A DNA stretch of 12,522 nt from a bacterium UBA3734. Lineage in GTDB: Bacteria; Bacteroidota; Bacteroidia; Bacteroidales; Bacteroidaceae. Below, in pieces: positions 5,089-12,120 of the stretch (the first letter of the stretch is position 1; every line of letters starts with the position of its first letter). The notes beneath the pieces are model-generated. The model was not told the origin of the DNA, ran no database searches, and saw only the letters and a list, made by a program, of their open reading frames with translations. The stretch spans positions 1 to 12,522 of the forward strand of contig DFHC01000062.1 of NCBI GenBank assembly GCA_002372575.1, given 5' to 3'. The translations under genes and the position numbers were made by a program.

Positions 5089-5177
5089 AGGGGAATATGA
5101 GAAAAAAAGTAAGTCACTTATTTTTAGCGACTTACTTCGTTTTGAGGGGATTTTTGCAGGGGAATGTAGGGGAATGT
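5089..5177. repeat. AGGGGAATGT repeats between int and xis-like operons
   Basis: AGGGGAATGT occurs in tandem at 5158-5167 and 5168-5177. A one-mismatch copy AGGGGAATAT is at 5089-5098, and a weaker AGGGGATTTT starts at 5145. They flank the terminator and lie just upstream of the HTH promoter, so they are candidate binding sites for the HTH protein. Confidence 0.5.
5100..5137 (-). terminator. Terminator of the integrase operon
   Basis: On the minus strand AAGTAAGTCGC (5137-5127) and GTGACTTACTT (5117-5107) pair over 11 bp with one mismatch around TAAAAATAA, followed by a T-run (5108-5102). It stops the int and 253-aa transcript 43 nt after the 253-aa stop codon and before the next promoter. 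Confidence 0.8.
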
Positions 5178-5179
5178 AT

Positions 5180-5941
5180 TTAGGTGCAAAGGTACGAAAA
5201 TTCGCGCCGTAGTTCTTCGGTCGCGCCTAACTTGCTGGGCTTGTATGCCGAGTGAAATTCGCAGCCCACCAAATCACAAAAAACTTTATAAAAATCGCTG
5301 AAAGTCGCAGGCTTCATCTTGGGACTGATGTACCTCGATTTGTAGGTCAAATATGCGATTCGCGCCATGTCTATATCTTTACGCTGTTTTCTGATGCTCG
5401 GAAGATAATCAAGTGCCCACCTGTTCGAGTTCATTCCACCGCCAAAAAAATGCGACGAAAAAAACTTCTTCAATTCTGTTTCGTTGATTACTCTGTCGCT
5501 GCCCGGACACTCCCAGCCTCTCACCATTTCGCGAATGCACTCCGTGCGCTCCATGATGGTCTGTTGCACCTTGTATAATTGTCCGCAAAAGAAATCGATG
5601 TATCTTTCACTTCGATTTTCTTTGCGCAACCGCGCCACTATTCTGCTTTCGTCATAATATAATGATGGCTCTGCATTTCGCCAATCACTTGTTTTGCGCC
5701 TGTCGCTCAATAGTTCATAAAAAATTCTCTTTATCACATCGAGGTCGGCGACTTGGGCTGCATATTCATTGTAAACCGCATTATCGGACAACCGAAGTAA
5801 TTTTCCCTCAACTGCTTGCACTTCCTCGACGTTCAGCATTTCGGGGTGATATTCCACGAACGCCATACGGAAAAGAAAAGACTTTGCTGACTCCACAACA
5901 TCGGCGTAATTCACACAAATCGGGAACGATACTTTTTCCAT
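5180..5941 (-). CDS. Hypothetical protein co-transcribed with integrase (253 aa)
   Basis: Not recognised with confidence. It is a 253-aa soluble, helical protein. Basic clusters lie at about 95-115 (RIVARLRKENRSERYIDFF) and at the C-terminus (KPSKLGATEELRREFSYLCT). Its ATG is 3 nt after the integrase stop, and a terminator follows, so integrase and this protein form a two-gene unit separate from the rest of the element. The C-terminal pattern (DFYKVFCDLVGCEFHSAYKP) faintly recalls RteC-like regulators of Bacteroides mobile elements, but this is a guess. A role in integration, excision or its control fits the context. Confidence 0.75.
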   Translation of the reverse strand: MEKVSFPICVNYADVVESAKSFLFRMAFVEYHPEMLNVEEVQAVEGKLLRLSDNAVYNEYAAQVADLDVIKRIFYELLSDRRKTSDWRNAEPSLYYDESRIVARLRKENRSERYIDFFCGQLYKVQQTIMERTECIREMVRGWECPGSDRVINETELKKFFSSHFFGGGMNSNRWALDYLPSIRKQRKDIDMARIAYLTYKSRYISPKMKPATFSDFYKVFCDLVGCEFHSAYKPSKLGATEELRREFSYLCT

Positions 5942-5944
5942 ACC

Positions 5945-7408
5945 TCAATCGATTAAATTAACGGTTTCGCGCTTCGTGTCCTTGTCGATATTCCTATATC
6001 TGACAAATGCGCGGCTGTTATCAGAGTGGCCACTCATTTCGCCGATGATTTTCGGGTCTTTCACCTTGTTATATAGATTCCCGATGAAGCCGCGCCGCGC
6101 CATGTGGCTGCTGGCGACCTCGTTGATAGGTCGCTGTTCCTCCTTGCCAGTCACAGGGTTTAATATCGTCACTTTGCGCTTAATTCCGCACCTCGTCAAA
6201 ACCTTTTTGATTGCTTCGTTGTAATTGTTCGCGCTGATGAAAGGGAATAACTTTTCACCCTCATTTCTGTATTTCTCGACCAGCCTTTTGGCGCGATTGT
6301 TCAGAGGAACGCTCACGACTTTCGCCTCGCTTCGGCTCGTTTTCTGCGGAATGTACTCGACGAACAAATCGCCGTCGATTTCGACGATGTTGTCAGCCGT
6401 CAATTTCAGCAAATCACTCACACGGCAACCGATTAAGGATTGAAAAATGAAAATGTCACGCTGCGCCTCCAACGGCTTATTATCGGACAGGTCAAAGTCG
6501 GCCACGATGTTACGCTCGTCAAGCGTCAAGTAAAAAGGTGTGCCGTAATTCTCGCGAGCCATCACGAAGCCGTCGAATGGTCGGTTTGTCGTGTAGCCGT
6601 TAGCGTTCAGCCAGTTGAAAAACGCTTTCAAACTCTTTTGCCGCTCTCGCAGAATGTTATTTCCACGACTTTCGATTGAACGGGTCTTGTGCTTCATCGA
6701 CAATTCGGCTGGATAGTCCGCCAAAATGAGCCTAAACAATTCGTGGTATTCCTCCGATAGTTCCTTTTCGTTGGCCGCGTAGTCGAAGAAGTCCTCAATC
6801 GTTTCGCGGTCGATGGTGTGAATGTTCCAAAGGAAGTTTCGGCGTTCCCTGTCCGTTTCCCTCACGAATGACTGATAACGCGCCAGCATACGAAACAAAA
6901 CTTGATAACCTCGTTTCCTGCCCTCCGATAGTTCCTTTTTTGAAAGAAACAAATCAAACCAATCGAAAAAGCCCTTTTCGCTTCCAGTTCCTTCTCGCTG
7001 TTCTGCGGCCTTTGCCTTCAAGTCTTGAATCTTCGCCCACGAAATCGAATCAGAAACGATGTTCTTCGTCAATTTCAAAGCCTCTTCGATTGTTTCGTGA
7101 TTGAGTTCCGAGTTCTTGGCCAGCGCATTGCAGACGGCTGTCAGTCGGCTGATGAACCCGTCAAGTGATGATTGCGCCGTTTGCGCTTCCTTGACTTCGG
7201 CATAATTGAGCCTGCCCAGTTTGGGAACCACAATTCCGTACAGGTTTCCGCGTGTCGTTTGCTGAATCGGCTTGAACCATTTAGGACTGACATACACGCC
7301 CGACTTGAAACATGGGCGATTGTGTCGGCTAATCGTTAGTTTCACGATAATTTGACTTTTGCCGTTGGCATCTGTCACGCTTGAAAGTTTTAAAGATGTT
7401 GTCGCCAT
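5945..7408 (-). CDS. int: Tyrosine integrase (487 aa)
   Basis: The enzyme that integrates and excises the element at tRNA-Arg. Residues 1-60 resemble the arm-type DNA-binding domain of Bacteroidota integrases, starting SLKLSSVTDANGKSQIIVKL. About 145-280 is the core-binding SAM-like domain, and about 290-487 the catalytic domain. The catalytic set is complete: R329 (GCRVSDLLKL), K356 (PQKTSR), H435 and R438 (SSHMARRG), H461 (GHSDNSRAF) and nucleophile Y471 (VRYRN). Length is normal for the family. It lies next to the right end, 184 bp from attR, and is read away from it. Its promoter overlaps candidate arm sites at 7419-7432, so Int or a partner may repress its own gene. The 253-aa gene follows after 3 nt. 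Confidence 0.96.
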   Translation of the reverse strand: MATTSLKLSSVTDANGKSQIIVKLTISRHNRPCFKSGVYVSPKWFKPIQQTTRGNLYGIVVPKLGRLNYAEVKEAQTAQSSLDGFISRLTAVCNALAKNSELNHETIEEALKLTKNIVSDSISWAKIQDLKAKAAEQREGTGSEKGFFDWFDLFLSKKELSEGRKRGYQVLFRMLARYQSFVRETDRERRNFLWNIHTIDRETIEDFFDYAANEKELSEEYHELFRLILADYPAELSMKHKTRSIESRGNNILRERQKSLKAFFNWLNANGYTTNRPFDGFVMARENYGTPFYLTLDERNIVADFDLSDNKPLEAQRDIFIFQSLIGCRVSDLLKLTADNIVEIDGDLFVEYIPQKTSRSEAKVVSVPLNNRAKRLVEKYRNEGEKLFPFISANNYNEAIKKVLTRCGIKRKVTILNPVTGKEEQRPINEVASSHMARRGFIGNLYNKVKDPKIIGEMSGHSDNSRAFVRYRNIDKDTKRETVNLID

Positions 7409-7418
7409 AATTACATAA

Positions 7419-7432
7419 ATTTTGAATCACAC
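7419..7432. repeat. Right copy of 14-bp inverted end repeat
   Basis: ATTTTGAATCACAC is the exact reverse complement of 214-227. It sits at the predicted transcription start of int, between the -7 box and the ATG, so a protein bound here would also block int expression. Confidence 0.55.
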
Positions 7433-7433
7433 G

Positions 7434-7466
7434 GCAAAATTACAAAATAAATTTGATAACACCAAA
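7434..7466 (-). promoter_or_regulatory. Integrase promoter
   Basis: On the minus strand TTTG (7466-7463), a 20-nt spacer and TAATTTTGC (7442-7434) match the Bacteroidota consensus, about 26 nt upstream of the int ATG. Confidence 0.7.
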
Positions 7467-7471
7467 TTTTT

Positions 7472-7511
7472 GGGTCACATTTGGGTCACAATAATGCAAT
7501 TTTGGGTCACA
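7472..7511. repeat. Right arm-type integrase sites
   Basis: GGGTCACA occurs three times at 7472-7479, 7483-7490 and 7504-7511. The first two, with their spacer, reproduce the left-end 21-bp repeat exactly (7473-7493). The last copy ends 81 nt from the attR core, the same gap as on the left. Confidence 0.7.
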
Positions 7512-7592
7512 TCTTGCAATTCCCATTTTTCCAGAACGCCCACAAATAGGACATTTTGCATTTTTTCGGTTGCATTTAGTTTTATAGGAAAT

Positions 7593-7610
7593 AATCCCGC
7601 CGGAATCACA
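7593..7610 (+). repeat. attR core, 18 bp
   Basis: Exact copy of the tRNA-Arg 3' segment at 52-69 without the rest of the tRNA. It marks the right boundary of the element; bases from 7611 on are chromosomal. Confidence 0.93.
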
Positions 7611-7615
7611 CCAAG

Positions 7616-7661
7616 AATCGCAAGTTGTTGAAAATCAATGATTTGCGATTTTGTTTTTTTT
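7616..7661 (+). terminator. Displaced original tRNA-Arg terminator
   Basis: AATCGCAA (7616-7623) pairs with TTGCGATT (7643-7650), with partial pairing inside, followed by a T-rich tract to 7661. It begins five bases after the attR core, so before insertion it lay immediately downstream of tRNA-Arg. It also sits against the GH20 stop codon, but is poor as a minus-strand terminator because few T residues follow on that strand. Confidence 0.75.
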
Positions 7662-9378
7662 AGATTTTTCCACCATTCACCACAATCTCATCCGCAAAAA
7701 TCCAGCCGCCATACGCGCCCGAACGCGCCTGCACGCGGACATAGCGACCCATTGACGCGCCTTCCCAAGTCAGGTTCCGGATGGTATAGGATTCCGACAA
7801 ATCAACTTCAAAAGTCTGACGCGACAATTCCGTGAAATGCTCGCCATCGTCGGAAATGCTGACGATGAACGCTGCCGGCGCATAGATTTCGGGACCCGTG
7901 AACTGCATGAACGACACACTGACATTGCGCAACGCCGTCGGCTCAAGCATATCGACGACAACATCCATCCGCTCCCGACTGATGAAGCCTTGCCAACGAC
8001 CATCGTTATAGCTCCAACCGCCGAAACGCCCGTCGGTCAGCGTCGAATCGCCCTGCGCGCAGTACTTTTCGTGATAGGGCGACAAATATTTTACGGGTTT
8101 TCCCACTCCTTCGTGCCACAATGGTTCGCGAGCCTCCAGCCGTTGCCCAATCTCCACACTCAAATCGAACGGATGGTAACCTTTCTGTCGCAATGTATCA
8201 CAAAAATTCGCGGCTCGACGGCGGAAACGCTCAAAATCGTCGCCTTTCCCACCGGGACCAGCCTCGGCAACCGCCATCAAACGGGGATAAATCATATATT
8301 CGGCGTGCGCTGGCGTGGCAATCATTTCCGTCCAAAGATTACCCTGAACACCGAGTATCCGCCCAGAAAAAGGCATTTTCGAGAGGGAATCGAGCAGCGA
8401 GGAAAACGCCCAAGCCTGCTCCAAGGGGTTATAGTCGCCCATCGCCAAAGGCTGCGACTGCGGCGCATCTTGATAATAATCCAAATAATATTGCGGCGAC
8501 GGTGTCAGCACCACATCGAAGCCGCGACGGGCTGCCTCGACAGCCTTCTCTACGCCGCGCCACGCCATCACGACATAGTTTCCGTCGTTGGCATCGGCTC
8601 CCTCCATGATTTCGTCCCAGCCCATCAGCCGCCGACCGCGACCCTCCAGAAACTGCCCTACCCTGCGCGTGAACCAGGCCTGCAGCTCGGCTGTGGAATG
8701 GAGGTTTTCGGCCTTCATCCGCTGCTGGCAGCGGTCGCACGTCGTCCATTTCTGCCGTCCAGCCTCGTCGCCGCCAATGTGAATCAGCTTCGAGGGGAAA
8801 AGCTGCAAAACCTCGTCGAGCACCTGCTCCACGAACTGAAATGTCGCTTCGCTGCCGATGCAAAGGTCGGAACAGCCGTAGGGCTCGCCCGTACACGACA
8901 GTTCAGGATAGGCGAAGAGCACCTCCTCACTGTGGCCGGGCATTTCGATTTCGGGAATCACGTCGATGCCCAGTTTCTCGGCGTAGGCAACGATTTCCTT
9001 GATGTCGCCCTGCGTATAGAAACCGCCGTAAGCGCCCTCATCTTCTGCCGTGCAATAGCGTCGGTCTCCCCGAACCCACCACTGCGTCCAGTCCTCTTGC
9101 GTGCGCCATGCCGCATGCGAGGTGAGGCGCGGAAAAGCCTTGATTTCCAGCCGCCAACCGCCGGCATCGGTCAGGTGGAGGTGGAGTTTGTTCATCTGGA
9201 GCATGGCCATTGCGTCCATCTGCTTCATCAGGAACTCTTTCGGCCAGAAATGGCGCGAGCAATCAATCATGAGGCCCCGATAGGCGTATCGTGGCGTGTT
9301 TTCCGAGGCGTTTGCAAGGGCAAAAAAGCTTGCGAAAACGACGGAAAAAACTAAAAATCGCTTGAAAACCGACGTCAT
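7660..9378 (-). CDS. Secreted GH20 beta-N-acetylhexosaminidase (572 aa)
   Basis: Removes terminal beta-linked GlcNAc or GalNAc from glycans by substrate-assisted catalysis. Residues 1-25 form a signal peptide (basic KR, then a hydrophobic core, ending near ANASE), so it is exported to the periplasm or surface. The GH20 barrel starts at about 31 (YAYRGLMIDCSRHFWPKEFL) with no N-terminal GH20b domain before it, which is shorter than classic family members. The catalytic pair is D204-E205 in HIGGDE (200-205). A WDE motif at 254-256 and the GNLWTE segment (346-351) line the sugar site in this family. About 430-572 is a discoidin-like C-terminal domain (GGWSYNDGRWQGF, then GRYVRVQARSG), probably carbohydrate-binding. 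The ATG overlaps the pncB TGA. Its native substrate may be host glycans or peptidoglycan fragments. Confidence 0.93.
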   Translation of the reverse strand: MTSVFKRFLVFSVVFASFFALANASENTPRYAYRGLMIDCSRHFWPKEFLMKQMDAMAMLQMNKLHLHLTDAGGWRLEIKAFPRLTSHAAWRTQEDWTQWWVRGDRRYCTAEDEGAYGGFYTQGDIKEIVAYAEKLGIDVIPEIEMPGHSEEVLFAYPELSCTGEPYGCSDLCIGSEATFQFVEQVLDEVLQLFPSKLIHIGGDEAGRQKWTTCDRCQQRMKAENLHSTAELQAWFTRRVGQFLEGRGRRLMGWDEIMEGADANDGNYVVMAWRGVEKAVEAARRGFDVVLTPSPQYYLDYYQDAPQSQPLAMGDYNPLEQAWAFSSLLDSLSKMPFSGRILGVQGNLWTEMIATPAHAEYMIYPRLMAVAEAGPGGKGDDFERFRRRAANFCDTLRQKGYHPFDLSVEIGQRLEAREPLWHEGVGKPVKYLSPYHEKYCAQGDSTLTDGRFGGWSYNDGRWQGFISRERMDVVVDMLEPTALRNVSVSFMQFTGPEIYAPAAFIVSISDDGEHFTELSRQTFEVDLSESYTIRNLTWEGASMGRYVRVQARSGAYGGWIFADEIVVNGGKI

Positions 9379-10586
9379 TCCTCGAAATGGAGGGCTTGTT
9401 TGAAACGCTCAATGACCTCGGGCTTACCCGTGTGCTTGCCCTTGTCTTCGCTCAACTTGCAGGTGTCGTTGTAGAAATTCCACGACTCCGTGATTTTGAT
9501 GGCCACGAGCTTGATGACGATATTCATTGGCTTGATGCCCTCGAAGTCGTTGGTGAAATGCGTTCCGATGCCGAACGACGGCTGGCAATATTGCGTGGCG
9601 AAAGACTGGATTTCGATGGCGCGGTCGGTGTTGAGCGCATTTGAGAAAATCACCTGCTTCGTGCGCGGGTCGATGCTGAGTTGTTCGTATTTTTCGGCAA
9701 TTTTCATCAGTTGTTCACGGTTGTCGCCACTATCCACGCGCAGCCCCTTGAACTGGTTGGCGAAATCCTCCGAGAAGTTCAGCGCAAAGATGTTCCAGCC
9801 GAAGCTGTCGTAAAGGAAGGTGCCGAGCGCTCCGCGGAACGTGTGGCGCCAGGCCTCCATCGCCATGTGGTTGGCCATTTGCGGGCCGTACATGCCGCCG
9901 ATGCCGCAAATGAACTCGTGGGCCATCGTGCCGACGGGCGTAAGGTCGTATTTCATCGCCAGATAGACGTTGCTCGTACCCACGAACCGACCTGCCCATT
10001 CGCGGCTGTTCTGGCAGTCGCGCATGGCTCTGACAACGGTGTCTTCAGCCTCTTGCGACGCACGGCGACGAGTGCCGAAATCGCTGTAGATGCAGCCCGC
10101 CGCAAGCAGTCGCTCGGCCTTGGCGTATGATTTTCTGTAGCATTCCTCGTAGTCGAGCTTGTCGGCCTGACCCGTCACGATGTAGTAAAGCTCTGAAACG
10201 ATGGCCAGAACCTTCACTTCGAGCAGAATTGTGTCGCTCCAGTTGCCTTCGAAGGCGATGTGAAGATGGCCGTCGGCGTCTTGCGTCACGCTCACCCAGT
10301 CGCGACTGTAGCGGAAGCCCTTCAGATAGGGATAGAACCACTCGGGAATGTAGTAGCATCGACTGCGCATGAAGGCGATTTCCTCGTCGGTGATGACCAC
10401 CTGCTCCAAGAGCTCAATCTGATGGCGCACCTCGTCGGCAAAACCTTTCGGATAGACGGTTTTGTCGCGGTCAACGAACTCGTATTTCACCCGTGCACGC
10501 GGAAAATTATCGATTACGGCGCAACACATCGACAACTTATAGAGGTCGTCGTCGGTGAAATGGGTGATAATCTGTTTCTGTACCAT
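9375..10586 (-). CDS. pncB: Nicotinate phosphoribosyltransferase (403 aa)
   Basis: Makes nicotinate mononucleotide from nicotinate, PRPP and ATP, the first step of the Preiss-Handler NAD salvage route in the cytosol. Diagnostic segments are FGTRRR (170-175), VGTMAHE with H223 at the autophosphorylated His position, GLRVDSGD (281-288) and GIGTHFTND (339-347). The length is typical of bacterial PncB. The start at 10586 lies 26 nt after the FHA gene stop. The stop overlaps the GH20 start (ATGA). No metabolic link with the neighbouring GH20 gene is apparent, so the pairing is probably just shared transcription. Confidence 0.95.
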   Translation of the reverse strand: MVQKQIITHFTDDDLYKLSMCCAVIDNFPRARVKYEFVDRDKTVYPKGFADEVRHQIELLEQVVITDEEIAFMRSRCYYIPEWFYPYLKGFRYSRDWVSVTQDADGHLHIAFEGNWSDTILLEVKVLAIVSELYYIVTGQADKLDYEECYRKSYAKAERLLAAGCIYSDFGTRRRASQEAEDTVVRAMRDCQNSREWAGRFVGTSNVYLAMKYDLTPVGTMAHEFICGIGGMYGPQMANHMAMEAWRHTFRGALGTFLYDSFGWNIFALNFSEDFANQFKGLRVDSGDNREQLMKIAEKYEQLSIDPRTKQVIFSNALNTDRAIEIQSFATQYCQPSFGIGTHFTNDFEGIKPMNIVIKLVAIKITESWNFYNDTCKLSEDKGKHTGKPEVIERFKQALHFEE

Positions 10587-10612
10587 AAAATCCTACGAAA
10601 ATTTTGGGTAAT

Positions 10613-11149
10613 TTAGTCCTGAGAATCGTCTTTTCCACGCAACAAGATGCTCGTGGCCCCGATGGTGAAAAGCGTGCCTGGAGCGATGACGCGACGCTCG
10701 CGGTCGCCCAAGATCTGGTTATCGACGAAGGTGCCGGTATTGCTTGGGCCGTCACGGAGAACATAGCGCAACGACCCGTCATTGGCACGACTGACAGTGA
10801 TGACGCAATGCGTGATGTCCACACTCGGATCCACTGTTTCAATCGGACAATTCACGCGCGAATCACGCTGGTATCGACCGATAATGTTCTCGCCCATGCG
10901 CAGCGGAATCACTTGTTTGAAATGAAACACGTTCTCTATCACGACAATGGCTCCGCAACTGCAGTCGCTGTTGTCGATTTCCGGCTCTTTGTCTTCGCGC
11001 TGAATCTTCTTCAGCTTCGATACGCCCATGCGGATGCCAAACTGCCGACCACAATGAATACACTGAAACACCAACGACTGCCCGTCTGCATAGCGCGTTT
11101 CGTCGAAGGTCACGTATTGGTCGCACTTGGGACACCTGACGCGCTTCAT
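10613..11149 (-). CDS. Zinc-ribbon FHA domain protein (178 aa)
   Basis: A predicted phosphothreonine-binding adaptor. C6/C9 (CPKC) and C30/C33 (CIHC) form an N-terminal zinc ribbon of MJ0042-like style; a CSC follows at 63-65. The FHA domain covers about 88-171 with the conserved G91-R92, a T/H recognition loop (DITHC, H114) and the SNTGTFVDN turn (N137, G139). There is no signal peptide or membrane segment, so it is cytosolic. The frame allows a start 24 nt earlier, but the ATG at 11149 overlaps the TGA of the SPOR gene (ATGA), which decides the start. The partner kinase is not in this window. Confidence 0.88.
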   Translation of the reverse strand: MKRVRCPKCDQYVTFDETRYADGQSLVFQCIHCGRQFGIRMGVSKLKKIQREDKEPEIDNSDCSCGAIVVIENVFHFKQVIPLRMGENIIGRYQRDSRVNCPIETVDPSVDITHCVITVSRANDGSLRYVLRDGPSNTGTFVDNQILGDRERRVIAPGTLFTIGATSILLRGKDDSQD

Positions 11150-12120
11150 GGATTGGGAAGTTTCATGATCCAACCCTCAGCGAAATCGGCACTTTTCCTG
11201 CGCAGCGGACGCAGGGCGTTGTATGCTTCGTTTTCGCTCGCATACTGGCCGTAAACAACGCGAAGGTCCTTACCTTTCATCATGATGGTTCTGCCCTCGG
11301 AAAAGCCTTTTTTCTGAAGCTCGAGGATGAAATTGTCGGCGTTTTTCTGACTGACCTGACACGCCAACACGATGACATAGGCTGGAGCCGCAGGAACCTT
11401 GGGCGTCTGCACATTTTCTTTCGCGGTGCTTGCCTCGGAAGGCTGCTGGGCGAGTTGCTTGGGGGCACCCGTCGTCACTTCGCGAGGCATGATTCGCTTC
11501 AACAGCTCCGTATTGAAATTGGAATTGGCTACCGAATACTTCGAGTCGGCACCCTGTTGCGACGGGAAGAGCCAAATCACCAACGCTGCGATGCAGGCCG
11601 CAGCAACATTGCGCAGTGTGCTGAGCTTGATGGTAATCGTGCGCTCATCGGTGTGAGAATCGCGGTCGGCAACGTTCAGCTGACGAATCTGAGCACCGCT
11701 CGGCAATGTCGGCATCTCGAACGAGTCGAGTCCGTACAAATCGGGCGTCAGAATACCGGCCTCGCAGGGCGTAAATTCATAGCGCCCCTCGGCGTTTAGC
11801 CGAATTTTTCCCAAGTTGTTGAACTCGTATTCCCCGTTTCTGGCAATCGTGCCCTTCAACTCCTCCACTTCAGCAGCAATGCGACGCAGAGCCTCGGGAA
11901 GGCTGATGTCGTACGTGTCGGCATACGATTGCGCGAGCAGCGAGTCGTTCAATCGAAGCTGTGGGTTAAAACCCAGCGTGCGCAGCGGCGGCAAAAACAG
12001 TCCTTCCGCCTCTTCGTAGCGGGCACTGAGCCGATGCGCCACGAATCCGCCAAATTCCGGGACAATCACACAATCGTTGTCCAGCAGAAGTATCTCGATG
12101 TGTCTTTCTAAATTCATCAT
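11146..12120 (-). CDS. HU-like domain and SPOR domain membrane protein (324 aa)
   Basis: A Bacteroidota cell-envelope protein with a cytosolic N-terminal part resembling the HU/CCDC81-type domains (about 1-135, with the segment CVIVPEFGGFVAHR at 17-30). A single membrane helix follows at about 169-186 (TLRNVAAACIAALVIWLF). Next is a Pro/Gln/Ala-rich linker, and then a C-terminal SPOR domain (about 247-324, AYVIVLACQVSQKNADNFIL) that in known cases binds denuded peptidoglycan at the division septum. The topology puts SPOR in the periplasm and the HU-like domain near DNA or cytosolic partners. The gene abuts the fabG stop with no spacing and couples to the FHA gene by ATGA. Confidence 0.88.
   Translation of the reverse strand: MMNLERHIEILLLDNDCVIVPEFGGFVAHRLSARYEEAEGLFLPPLRTLGFNPQLRLNDSLLAQSYADTYDISLPEALRRIAAEVEELKGTIARNGEYEFNNLGKIRLNAEGRYEFTPCEAGILTPDLYGLDSFEMPTLPSGAQIRQLNVADRDSHTDERTITIKLSTLRNVAAACIAALVIWLFPSQQGADSKYSVANSNFNTELLKRIMPREVTTGAPKQLAQQPSEASTAKENVQTPKVPAAPAYVIVLACQVSQKNADNFILELQKKGFSEGRTIMMKGKDLRVVYGQYASENEAYNALRPLRRKSADFAEGWIMKLPNP

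Larger units (their letters stand above)
52..7610. mobile_element. Integrative element in tRNA-Arg; candidate phage satellite
   Basis: A 7.56-kb insertion is bounded by an exact 18-bp direct repeat, one copy in the tRNA 3' end (52-69) and one before the chromosomal GH20 gene (7593-7610). A tyrosine integrase sits next to the right end, as is usual for tRNA-targeting elements. The rest holds an excisionase-like HTH gene, a Rep-like protein, a repeat-rich origin-like block, a terminase-small-subunit-like gene, small unknown genes and a serine recombinase. I recognise no relaxase, coupling protein, conjugation gene, capsid, portal or large terminase. That makes an NBU-type mobilizable unit or a complete prophage unlikely. 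A phage-satellite lifestyle is inference; the boundaries are seen directly. Confidence 0.92.

Noticed and set aside
5185..5194. TACCTTTGCA as a firm promoter
   Set aside because: It lies in the last codons of the 253-aa gene, has no -33 TTTG, and runs into the terminator at 5100-5137. Kept only as a possibility in the findings.
52..7610. NBU-type mobilizable unit or conjugative element
   Set aside because: No relaxase, MobA-like or coupling protein is recognisable among the genes, and the TerS-like and origin-like parts fit a satellite better.
7837..9354. Long plus-strand open frame opposite the GH20 gene (505 codons)
   Set aside because: It mirrors the GH20 coding region, which has a signal peptide, the HIGGDE catalytic motif and operon coupling. 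The antisense frame has no recognisable domain and is a composition effect.
11150..11173. Longer N-terminus for the FHA protein
   Set aside because: It overlaps the SPOR gene by 28 bp; the ATG at 11149 gives a clean ATGA junction and keeps the whole zinc ribbon.
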